Shown: one piece after another, positions 7,240 through 13,538 of the stretch | Layout of the letters: every line of letters starts with the position of its first letter | Numbering within the stretch: the stretch's first letter is position 1 | From: Nitrosopumilaceae archaeon | Lineage (GTDB): Archaea; Thermoproteota; Nitrososphaeria; Nitrososphaerales; Nitrosopumilaceae | DNA length: 13,538 nucleotides | Assembly: GCA_021296165.1 (NCBI GenBank) | Contig: JAGWAW010000072.1 | Coordinates: 1-13,538 of the forward strand | Reading direction: 5' to 3' | The notes under the pieces: model-generated | What the model saw: only the letters and a program-made list of their open reading frames with translations | The model's database searches: none | Told to the model about the DNA's origin: nothing | Made by a program: the position numbers and the translations under genes

Positions 7240-7614
7240 ATGCCGGACTCCGTAGTAATGGAACCTCCCACGCACCGCACCATAACGCATACATTGCAGA
7301 TACGGACGGACGCGCAGTTCGCGGCCGACTACGACAGGTACGCGGAGGTCTGCCGGGCCATATACAACAGGGCAGTGCACGAGGCGGCGCTGGACGGCCC
7401 CGAGCGGCGCACATACGCGCCGTACAAGCCCAAGGAGCGCGTGGACGAGAAAGGCGGTGTGAATATTCCCCACTGGACAAACAAACAGGCGTCCCTGTTC
7501 TTTCACATGGCTGTGCCTTATTATGGCCATGCCGAACCGCACGGCGGGATCGACAACATGATGCCTGCGGTGACATCTGTAGCCGGACATGGTACCGGAG
7601 GTAACCGTCCATGA
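7240..7614 (+). CDS. Short ORF with TnpB/IS605 OrfB-like N-terminus, probably truncated
   Basis: 124 codons. Residues about 17-52 (a segment including YAEVCRAIYNRAVHEAA) resemble the N-terminal helical domain of TnpB/IS605 OrfB proteins, where a C(R)xxYNxAL-like helix is typical. None of the RuvC nuclease motifs or the zinc ribbon of TnpB is present; a full protein has about 350-450 residues. The third codon position is strongly G/C-rich up to about residue 70, as in neighbouring genes, then becomes mixed, and the tail is rich in Gly, His and Met. This suggests that real coding sequence ends near 7455-7500 and the rest is read-through into unrelated DNA. The box A before it appears intact. 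Alternatives: a small host protein of unknown function. No terminal hairpins or TnpA partner were seen nearby. Confidence 0.45.
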   Translation: MPDSVVMEPPTHRTITHTLQIRTDAQFAADYDRYAEVCRAIYNRAVHEAALDGPERRTYAPYKPKERVDEKGGVNIPHWTNKQASLFFHMAVPYYGHAEPHGGIDNMMPAVTSVAGHGTGGNRP

Positions 7615-7824
7615 TCCAATATAGTGCATTCGCAGTATGATGCCCAAGGCATCTACATGGTGCCATAACGCAGGGTTTCATTGCCGTGTCGTCCTGCCGG
7701 GGTTAGACCAGAAAACGGTCCTAAAACTTCACTTGGCAGCATATGCATACTCTGGGATGACTACTGGCGCTGTAACTAGGATATTTAGATCATCTTGTTT
7801 TACAGTGGATATCAACATCGAAAC

Positions 7825-7834
7825 ATATTTTAAT
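7825..7834 (+). promoter_or_regulatory. Box A of the SNF2 ATPase gene
   Basis: ATATTTTAAT centred about 33 nt before the GTG at 7863 and about 63 nt before the ATG at 7893. Transcription would start near 7858-7862, leaving either an almost leaderless GTG start or a leader of about 30 nt ahead of the ATG. Confidence 0.5.
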
Positions 7835-7892
7835 TCTGGCATGTATCTAACAGCGATGCTTAGTGTGTGGGTGCAGCGCGCGAGCGGGTGAT

Positions 7893-10800
7893 ATGGTGAC
7901 AAACATGGAGATGGCCAAAGCCAAGCGACCCCTAGAGGCGGCCAACCCGCGGCATGCGTTTTTGGCACTGGAGGCAAAAAGGTTCAGACATGCGTTCTTG
8001 TTTGATCCCATGCTGGCAATGAGCGTATCCAAAGTTGATCCACTCCCACACCAGATAGAGGCCGTGTACGGCCACCTGCTTAAGAGACCTCGGATAAGGT
8101 TCATGTTGGCGCATGATCCCGGCGCAGGAAAGACAATAATGGCCGGGCTGGCAATCAAGGAGCTGAAGCTGCGTGGGTTGATCAGGCGTATTCTGATCGT
8201 TGTTCCCGGCCAGCTTAAGGAACAGTGGCGTTGGGAGCTGTACGACAAGTTTGATGAGTATTTTGACGTGGTGGATCGTGAATATTTTGATTCCAGCGGA
8301 GGCATAAGCGCTTGGAACGCGGACCAGCTGGTCACGTCCATAGACTTTGCAAAGCAGTCCGACGTAATGGATTCTATGAAAAACATCAGGTTTGATCTTA
8401 TAATTGTGGACGAAGCGCACAAAATGAGCGCCTACACGTACGGCAACACCACGTCCAAGACCCGGCGCTACCGGCTGGGGGAGATGCTATCGCTGATGAG
8501 CAACCACATGTTATTTTTGACAGCTACGCCGCACAAAGGCGATTCTCAAAACTTTAGGCTCCTGATGGATTTGCTGGAACCGGGATTCTTTGCGGATCCC
8601 TCCATGATGAAGGAGTCAGTACAAAAGCAAGACAATCTGCTGTTTCTGCGCCGCGCCAAGGAGGATATGGTAGACTTTGAGAACAACCCGCTGTTCGTGC
8701 CCCGCACTGTTGAAACTCCTGATGTGCAGATGTCTCCACCCGAGAGGGCACTGTATGACTTGATGTCCAAGTATGTTAAGAGGCAGTACAATCTGGCCAT
8801 GCAGATCACAAAGAATCACAACGTGACGTTTGCCCTGATTATACTGCAGCGTAGATTTGCCTCCAGTGCCTACGCATTGCTGAAGTCACTACAGAGGCGA
8901 CGAGAGAAATTGGCAGATCTGGAAAGCGATGCCGATGCGGCCCAGGGCGATCGGGCTAGACCGCCAGCCGATGCCGTCGAATACATGGAAAAGATAGACG
9001 AGATGGCCGAGTCCGAGCGTTGGGGGGAGGAGAAGAGGTGGGAGGTTATCAGCGTTGCCAAGAACCAGGGTGAGCTGCGGGCCGAGATCCAGACGCTGGA
9101 CGGCCTCATACAGAAGGCTGAGGAGGTGATCCGGGGCAATGCAGAGACCAAGCTTAACCAACTGAAAGCCACCATGGATGCACTGAGCCGCAGCCATCCC
9201 CGAGAAAAGATGCTGGTGTTCACCGAGTCGAAGGACACGCTGGATTATCTGGTGGGGCGTATAAGGTCGTGGGGGTATTCTGTGAATACGATACATGGGT
9301 CGATGCCGGCAGTAGAGAGAAAGGATGCCGAGGCCGTATTTCGGTACAGAACTCGTGTCATGGTGGCCACCGAGGCCGCCGGGGAGGGGATAAACCTCCA
9401 GTTCTGCCACCTCATGATAAATTACGATCTGCCATGGAACCCCAATCGCTTGGAGCAGAGGATGGGCCGCATACATCGGTATGGCCAAAAACTTCCTGTC
9501 CGTGTATTCAACATGGTTGCCGCCGACACCCGGGAAGGGGAGATAATGCAGACACTCTTCAACAAGCTGGTGGAGATAAAGGAGGCCATGGGGAGTGACA
9601 AGGTCTTTGATGTCATAAGTGACATAGTGCCAGGGAAGAGCCTCTCACAGATGCTGCTTGATGCAACCGTTCGGAGCCGGCGCCAAAAGGAGATAATATT
9701 GGAGCTGGCCGATTCAATGTCCTTGGATAACGAGCAAATACTGGCTCACATGAAGGACGGCTTGGCGACCAAGGACATGGACCATACCTCCCTCCGGGAA
9801 GTGCGCGAGAGGGCCCGGGAGCAGCAACTGGCCCCATACTATACCGAAGAGCTCTTCCGGAGCATAGCCGATGCCGCTGGCGGGCGCGTGGAAGGGGAGG
9901 GGGACGTGGTGTCCATACATCTTCCCGAAAGCGTGATCGGACTGACCCGGAAGGAGGCGGAACTGCCCCTCTCGTATCCTGAAGCCACCTTTGATAAGAT
10001 GGTTAGGCACAAGAATCCGGACATCGAACTGTTCTCGTTCGGACATCCGGCCTTTGATGCGGTGCTGGACTGGGCGGAACAGAATTTTTTGGCGGACGCC
10101 AAGGCCGGAAGCATCTTTGCAGATCCGGCCGGGAGACTGGATGGCCACCTGGTGTTCTGCGAGGGGATTGTGACAGACGGGTACCGGCGGACTGCCGGAA
10201 AGCGACTCTACGCATGCATGGTGGATGCGGCAACGGAGGAGATTCGGCCAGTGTCTCCCTCGATACTGCTGGACTTGGAGATGCAGCCTAGGCATCGCCG
10301 TCCCGCCGGCAGCCCCAACGGCATGCAGGGGCGGGTGTTGGCCGAGTCTGCCCTACTCTTGGAAGATTACATGGAAACGCTGGCCGCCGAGAGGAAGCAG
10401 CAGGCCGATGCGGCTCAAAGGTATGGCATGGCGTCCTTGGATACGCTGCTTGAGAAGATCTGTGACAATGTGGTGGGGCTGCTGTCGCGCAAGCGCCGGG
10501 GATCCAAGGTGGACCTGCCAATCTATAACAAGCGCGAGGATCGCCGGAGGTATAGAATCGCAAGAAAGGATCTGAGAGTGCAGATAGAGATGGACAATAC
10601 GTTGGCCATGGAGGACCCTTCGATCGTAGGCGTAATCCGGATAGTGCCCGGGCCCGACGCGCAGGCGGCCCGGATTAGGCGGGCTCTTGATGCGGCTGTC
10701 GCCTTTGAGCGGCGCGCCGGACGAAAGCCCGAGCGCGTCTGGGGGGGCGGCAATGGCTTTGACATCCGGTCAACGGGCAAGACTGGGGTTGTCAGGTATA

Positions 10801-11000
10801 TACTGGCAAAACCGGCGGATGGGCCAGTGGCCTTGTCATTCAACGAATGGTTCCGGGCCAAGATACTGGGAAGCGACTACTATCTGTACCTGATGGGGGA
10901 GGGAAAGCCCCGCCGCATTCGCAACCCCGCCGAGTCGCTCTCCCCTGTGCGGACAGAGCGTGGGTACCAGGTGCCGAGTCTACAGCTGCGCAGCTTATGA
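7893..11000 (+). CDS. SNF2/RapA-type ATPase with C-terminal DUF3883-like domain
   Basis: Large superfamily-2 ATPase, 1035 residues from the chosen ATG; a translocase that remodels protein-DNA or protein-RNA complexes. Motifs: I HDPGAGKT 74-81; Ia VVPGQL about 103-108; II DEAH 173-176; III TATP 210-213; a charged, probably coiled-coil stretch about 325-430; IV LVFTESK about 441-447; V ATEAAGEGINLQF about 492-504; VI QRMGRIHRYGQ 522-532, the SNF2/RapA form. Near the C-terminus GFDIRS (955-960), VVRYILAK and FNEW...YYLYLM match the pattern of DUF3883, found on many helicases including DISARM DrmD. In that family the strand usually reads YIEVK; here Glu is replaced by Leu (971), Lys kept. The frame is open from GTG 7863, adding ten residues. 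ATG 7893 is chosen because GGTGAT precedes it; the case is not closed. Its stop is 8 bp from the convergent SWIM gene. Confidence 0.9.
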   Translation: MVTNMEMAKAKRPLEAANPRHAFLALEAKRFRHAFLFDPMLAMSVSKVDPLPHQIEAVYGHLLKRPRIRFMLAHDPGAGKTIMAGLAIKELKLRGLIRRILIVVPGQLKEQWRWELYDKFDEYFDVVDREYFDSSGGISAWNADQLVTSIDFAKQSDVMDSMKNIRFDLIIVDEAHKMSAYTYGNTTSKTRRYRLGEMLSLMSNHMLFLTATPHKGDSQNFRLLMDLLEPGFFADPSMMKESVQKQDNLLFLRRAKEDMVDFENNPLFVPRTVETPDVQMSPPERALYDLMSKYVKRQYNLAMQITKNHNVTFALIILQRRFASSAYALLKSLQRRREKLADLESDADAAQGDRARPPADAVEYMEKIDEMAESERWGEEKRWEVISVAKNQGELRAEIQTLDGLIQKAEEVIRGNAETKLNQLKATMDALSRSHPREKMLVFTESKDTLDYLVGRIRSWGYSVNTIHGSMPAVERKDAEAVFRYRTRVMVATEAAGEGINLQFCHLMINYDLPWNPNRLEQRMGRIHRYGQKLPVRVFNMVAADTREGEIMQTLFNKLVEIKEAMGSDKVFDVISDIVPGKSLSQMLLDATVRSRRQKEIILELADSMSLDNEQILAHMKDGLATKDMDHTSLREVRERAREQQLAPYYTEELFRSIADAAGGRVEGEGDVVSIHLPESVIGLTRKEAELPLSYPEATFDKMVRHKNPDIELFSFGHPAFDAVLDWAEQNFLADAKAGSIFADPAGRLDGHLVFCEGIVTDGYRRTAGKRLYACMVDAATEEIRPVSPSILLDLEMQPRHRRPAGSPNGMQGRVLAESALLLEDYMETLAAERKQQADAAQRYGMASLDTLLEKICDNVVGLLSRKRRGSKVDLPIYNKREDRRRYRIARKDLRVQIEMDNTLAMEDPSIVGVIRIVPGPDAQAARIRRALDAAVAFERRAGRKPERVWGGGNGFDIRSTGKTGVVRYILAKPADGPVALSFNEWFRAKILGSDYYLYLMGEGKPRRIRNPAESLSPVRTERGYQVPSLQLRSL

Positions 11001-11008
11001 TGCCGACC

Positions 11009-12661
11009 CTACTCTATTCCGTCTATCACCTTGAGCAGGGCGCGTTTTGTTGGGTTTTCCTTCCTGACGGTGTTTTTGACATCTGTGTATTTTGTCTCGC
11101 TGCCGGGGATGGCTTTTAGGTTGATCAGGTGCCTTTGGATTCTATCGTAGTGCTTTTTGCTCTTTTTGGATCTAGCTTCCTCTATGATCCTGGGGCCATA
11201 CGCCGCAAAGTATCTGCTCGGGTACCTGCGGGCAAGTCTGGTCCGGAACGTCTCGAAGAGTTCTAGGCTGTCCAGCGATTCAAGCAGTTTCATCGCCTCG
11301 GCCATCATGTCCTCCTTTAGGTAGGCTTCGGTAGCCCTTACCGGATTGGACATTTTAACGCACTCTTTCACCATGTTGGCCATCTCGGCATCCCAGTTCC
11401 TCGCCACCTCCTTTAGCTTGAAGAAATGCTTCCAGTCACCAGTCATTACGAACATCCGCCTTAGCAGGGCCGAGTATCCACGACTCGATTTGGAATAAAA
11501 CCTAAAGGCTCTCTCGATTATATCGGTGTCATCCGGATACTTTTCTACGACTTCCTGCGCGGCCCGCCTAGCCTTACCGGGGTTTATGTGTCTCAGCGCG
11601 TCCAGATATCTTATGCACAACTTTTTGTCTAGGTGGTAGAACTTGGCCAAAATAGATGCCAACTCGTCGGCATCTTCCAGTTTCTCCAATATGTGGGTCT
11701 GCATGAGCACCATATCCACCGCGTTCTTGGGAGTGTTGCCCGAGTCGATCATGTCTTTTAGGTGCGGTGCCAGCTGCTCCTGCCAGTACAGGAGATCCGC
11801 ATTCTGCGTGCATATGTTCTCTAGGGCACTGCGGTACTGCGGGATGAATTTGGGCCTGGTCTCGGCAACAAACCTGCCCAGCAGGTATGCTATGTGGTCG
11901 CGCTTTTTCTCCGGCGGCAGCCTCTCCCTTATTATGGACTCCACCATGTTCTCCAGAGATTCGATAAAACAGTCCGTATAATAGCCGTCCGAGTCGTCCA
12001 CCATTATCATGCGCTCTGATATTATCTCGGACATGTCCTTGAACATCCTCGTGGCGCTATCCATCTCGCCGTTATGCTGGCTCTCCCGGGCGTTGGTAAA
12101 GTATCCCTCGAAGTCTAAGTTGGAGTACACCTTCCCGTCTGCCTCGGCGGCATCTCTGTACATCCTGTCTATCTCGGCGCGGTAGTCCCTTTGTAGCCGG
12201 ACATTCTCTAGGCCAAATTCCTTGATGAATCGCTGGCGTATCTCCTCATCATCAATCATCACGGCGGCTAGAAATTTTAGGACTCCGTCTGCCGGTACCT
12301 TGTCGATCATGTAGTTGATGGTTGCTTCCCGGGTGTCTTCCTCGACCAGCATCTCTTCTATATGATCCATAAGGTGCATCAGAACGGCAACCACGTGTTT
12401 GCAAATGCCGTAGTGCCTGCTGCTGTAGGCGCAGGTGCAGTCGCCCACCAGTCCCTCGATGCCGGCATCCTTGATATCCACTCGGTACTTGGAGCCGTCT
12501 GCCACCACCGCCTGCAGGATGTTTCCATTGATGTATGCGGACTGTACCCTTCCGGCCATATAGTAAGAGAGCCCATTATCATACGAGGTGGGCGTGCTGG
12601 CCTGCCTTATTCCGGTCCTTGTGGGTCGGGCAGACCATCTAGTACTCTGCCGGTCTTGCAT
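11009..12661 (-). CDS. SWIM zinc-finger protein with helical-repeat body
   Basis: 550 residues. The SWIM finger CxCx9CxH is complete: C75, C77, C87 and H89, preceded by the usual small beta-rich segment (YYMAGRVQSAYINGN, then YRV). SWIM domains bind nucleic acid or protein, and were named for their presence in SWI2/SNF2 and MuDR proteins. Residues from about 100 to the end are almost wholly helical and charged, with a repeated pattern of paired helices like TPR or HEAT repeats; no enzyme motif is visible. The first 27 residues are Ser/Thr/Arg-rich and probably disordered. No signal peptide or membrane segment. The ATG at 12659-12661 is supported by a TTATAA box A about 30 nt upstream. The gene converges on the SNF2 ATPase, a known class of genomic partner, which suggests that it helps recruit or regulate that ATPase. 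Confidence 0.88.
   Translation of the reverse strand: MQDRQSTRWSARPTRTGIRQASTPTSYDNGLSYYMAGRVQSAYINGNILQAVVADGSKYRVDIKDAGIEGLVGDCTCAYSSRHYGICKHVVAVLMHLMDHIEEMLVEEDTREATINYMIDKVPADGVLKFLAAVMIDDEEIRQRFIKEFGLENVRLQRDYRAEIDRMYRDAAEADGKVYSNLDFEGYFTNARESQHNGEMDSATRMFKDMSEIISERMIMVDDSDGYYTDCFIESLENMVESIIRERLPPEKKRDHIAYLLGRFVAETRPKFIPQYRSALENICTQNADLLYWQEQLAPHLKDMIDSGNTPKNAVDMVLMQTHILEKLEDADELASILAKFYHLDKKLCIRYLDALRHINPGKARRAAQEVVEKYPDDTDIIERAFRFYSKSSRGYSALLRRMFVMTGDWKHFFKLKEVARNWDAEMANMVKECVKMSNPVRATEAYLKEDMMAEAMKLLESLDSLELFETFRTRLARRYPSRYFAAYGPRIIEEARSKKSKKHYDRIQRHLINLKAIPGSETKYTDVKNTVRKENPTKRALLKVIDGIE
11045..11077 (+). terminator. Possible T-rich terminator of the SNF2 gene
   Basis: Three runs of four to five T occur on the plus strand 45-77 nt after the SNF2 stop codon. 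This is the archaeal terminator pattern, but the tracts lie within the 3' part of the opposing SWIM gene and may simply reflect its Lys codons. If functional, the two mRNAs overlap by at least 40-70 nt at their 3' ends. Confidence 0.35.
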
Positions 12662-12688
12662 AATCCAGCAGTTTATTACTGGCCTACA

Positions 12689-12694
12689 TTATAA
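12689..12694 (-). promoter_or_regulatory. Box A of the SWIM gene
   Basis: TTATAA on the minus strand, 28-33 nt before the ATG at 12661. It is the best TATA match in the window and predicts a leader of only a few nucleotides. Confidence 0.65.
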
Positions 12695-12750
12695 TCTTTT
12701 CCCACAAGTGGGCCTTGTCCAAAAATCTGCGACAAAAAGAGCATAAACCG

Positions 12751-12767
12751 GACAGCACCCGTCTGTC
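12751..12767. repeat. Short hairpin GACAG/CTGTC
   Basis: Perfect 5-bp arms with a 7-nt loop, about 20 bp before the larger hairpin. Small enough to be chance alone, but the clustering of two inverted repeats in a promoter-side spacer is notable. Confidence 0.3.
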
Positions 12768-12786
12768 AAGACCCAACCCTTGTTCA

Positions 12787-12835
12787 ACAGCCCGCCCCCG
12801 TGAAACACCACTCACGTTTTTGGGCGGGAATCTGT
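12787..12835. repeat. Long interrupted hairpin in the SWIM upstream region
   Basis: Arms pair as ACAG with CTGT (12787-12790, 12832-12835), CCCGCCC with GGGCGGG (12791-12797, 12822-12828) and CGTGA with TCACG (12799-12803, 12812-12816), around an 8-nt loop. A single C faces five T between the two inner stems and a three-base bulge lies outside. Sixteen base pairs in total make it the strongest secondary structure noticed outside genes. It is not placed like a terminator of either flanking gene, because both are transcribed away from it. It could be a non-coding RNA, a protein-binding site or a mobile-element end. Confidence 0.6.
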
Positions 12836-13230
12836 CGGCCAGATTCGCCCATAGATTAGACAGACACGCGCCTTGACGTTGTGCACATATCTGGCGCTAC
12901 TGTTTAGATCATGATGCACTTTGCACGCGTCTTCCCTTGCAGCACTCCTATCTGTGCTTGGCCTCTGCTGCACCCGAGACCCGTTCTCATCTCACAGCTT
13001 TCCGGTTTGCGGCGGCCAAAATATCTGGTGACACATGGTTCCAACACTTCTTATCTATGCACTCCGTATGCTCCCGGCGCTCCTTGGCCGGACTCTTATC
13101 ATCTTCGGCCATCGTGGTCTTTGTCAGTCGGTGTTGCTTGAGGCTTGCTTTGCAAGGTTAACTGCGGGTCCTGAATACCATGCCGTGGGTCCCCATATCT
13201 TAACAGTCGCGGATTAGGCAAGGCAATATA

Positions 13231-13234
13231 GGAG
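13231..13234 (+). promoter_or_regulatory. Ribosome-binding site of the membrane-protein gene
   Basis: GGAG lies 3 nt before the ATG at 13238, after an in-frame TAG at 13229-13231. The spacing is short. It favours ATG 13238 over the later in-frame ATG at 13274, which has no such element. Confidence 0.35.
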
Positions 13235-13237
13235 CGT

Positions 13238-13538
13238 ATGCAGCCCCAAACATTGACCACCTTTTTTCATTCAATGGCATGCAGGGTGGGGGAGTTCCTT
13301 CGGCGCATGCTGGATCCCCGCGCCATATACATTCCCGGCGAGCCTAGGGTGGGGCGGGGCTGGTGGGCGCTGTTCATAGCCGGCATACTGACTCTTGGAA
13401 TATTGGGCGTGGTGGCCATGATTGCGGTGTGGTCGGACAAGAAGTTCCTCAAACAGATGGGGGAATTATCGGATAGATACACTGCTCACTTGTTGACCAG
13501 CCGCCGTACCGATGCCAAGTGTGCCGTGCCAAACACCC
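13238..13538 (+). CDS. Single-span membrane protein of unknown function, cut by the window edge
   Basis: The frame is open from ATG 13238 to the end of the window (100 codons seen), so the C-terminus is missing. After a short N-terminal part with basic residues (FLRRML, about 20-25, and PRVGRG before the membrane) there is one strong hydrophobic segment at about residues 42-65, from GWWALF to AVW, followed at once by SDKK. Positive charges on both sides leave the topology open; the N-terminal side is the more likely to be cytoplasmic. I recognise no family. An in-frame ATG at 13274 (residue 13) is an alternative start. The opposite strand is also open here, but a typical membrane segment and G/C-rich third positions favour the plus strand. 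Confidence 0.6.
   Translation, partial: MQPQTLTTFFHSMACRVGEFLRRMLDPRAIYIPGEPRVGRGWWALFIAGILTLGILGVVAMIAVWSDKKFLKQMGELSDRYTAHLLTSRRTDAKCAVPNT

Larger units (their letters stand above)
12662..13237. other. Divergent spacer between the SWIM gene and the membrane protein
   Basis: 576 bp with no convincing gene on either strand. It holds the SWIM promoter, two hairpins (12751-12767 and the larger 12787-12835), a short CTTGC-TTT-GCAAG stem at 13144-13156, and a TTAAC element near 13200 that could be the box A of the membrane-protein gene. No tRNA or rRNA was recognised. Confidence 0.5.

Noticed and set aside
7147..7681. 166- and 201-codon minus-strand frames opposite the TnpB-like ORF
   Set aside because: No recognisable family, composition like antisense shadows, and the plus strand has the better promoter and codon pattern.
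7893..12661. DISARM defence system built around a DrmD-like protein
   Set aside because: Only the SNF2-DUF3883 layout fits; no DrmA, DrmB, DrmC or methyltransferase is in the window.
13267..13482. 71-codon minus-strand frame opposite the right-edge membrane protein
   Set aside because: The plus strand encodes a regular membrane span with charged flanks and has a ribosome-binding site; the minus frame has neither.
1..13538. CRISPR array, tRNA or rRNA genes, complete insertion sequences
   Set aside because: No regularly spaced repeats, tRNA T-arm patterns, rRNA-like sequence or terminal inverted repeats flanking a transposase were seen by eye.

Overview
The window looks like chromosomal DNA of a marine ammonia-oxidising-type archaeon (Thaumarchaeota/Nitrososphaerota), closest to the sponge symbiont Cenarchaeum symbiosum. 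Reasons: a family-B DNA polymerase, a Hef-type helicase and a bare single-domain parvulin occur together; the DNA is rich in G+C; there are no tRNA or rRNA genes; and most starts are leaderless or nearly so, with an A/T-rich box A about 25-35 nt upstream. The species assignment is from memory of gene content and was not checked by any search.

Left part (1-4917). Bases 1-348 hold no gene I can support. On the minus strand a two-gene operon runs from a dCMP deaminase (3734-4246) into a family-B DNA polymerase (349-3729). The polymerase is interrupted inside its catalytic motif C (YGD|TDS) by a 276-residue intein whose homing endonuclease looks decayed. After splicing the polymerase would be 850 residues and ends in a textbook PCNA-binding box. 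The deaminase feeds dTTP synthesis, so precursor supply and polymerisation share a transcript. A 671-bp spacer follows.

Middle part (4918-7862). A Hef/FANCM-type superfamily-2 helicase without nuclease domain (4918-6420) ends in a PCNA-box-like tail resembling that of the polymerase. It meets a 92-residue parvulin prolyl isomerase (6428-6706) tail to tail across 7 bp. A mostly empty stretch follows, then a short ORF (7240-7614) that begins like a TnpB/IS605-OrfB protein and then seems to run into non-coding sequence.

Right part (7863-13538). A 1035-residue SNF2/RapA-type ATPase with a C-terminal DUF3883-like domain (7893-11000) converges, across 8 bp, on a 550-residue SWIM zinc-finger protein (11009-12661). 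SWIM proteins and SNF2 ATPases are known genomic partners, so this pair is the best candidate here for a poorly described functional unit. A 576-bp spacer with a conspicuous long hairpin (12787-12835) separates it from a single-span membrane protein that runs off the right edge (13238 onward).

Overall the window is dominated by DNA-handling proteins: replication, fork repair, and chromatin or nucleic-acid remodelling. I did not find a complete new defence or mobile system. The most unusual items are the intein in the polymerase active site, the paired PCNA-box tails, and the SNF2-DUF3883/SWIM pair with a damaged nuclease-like motif.
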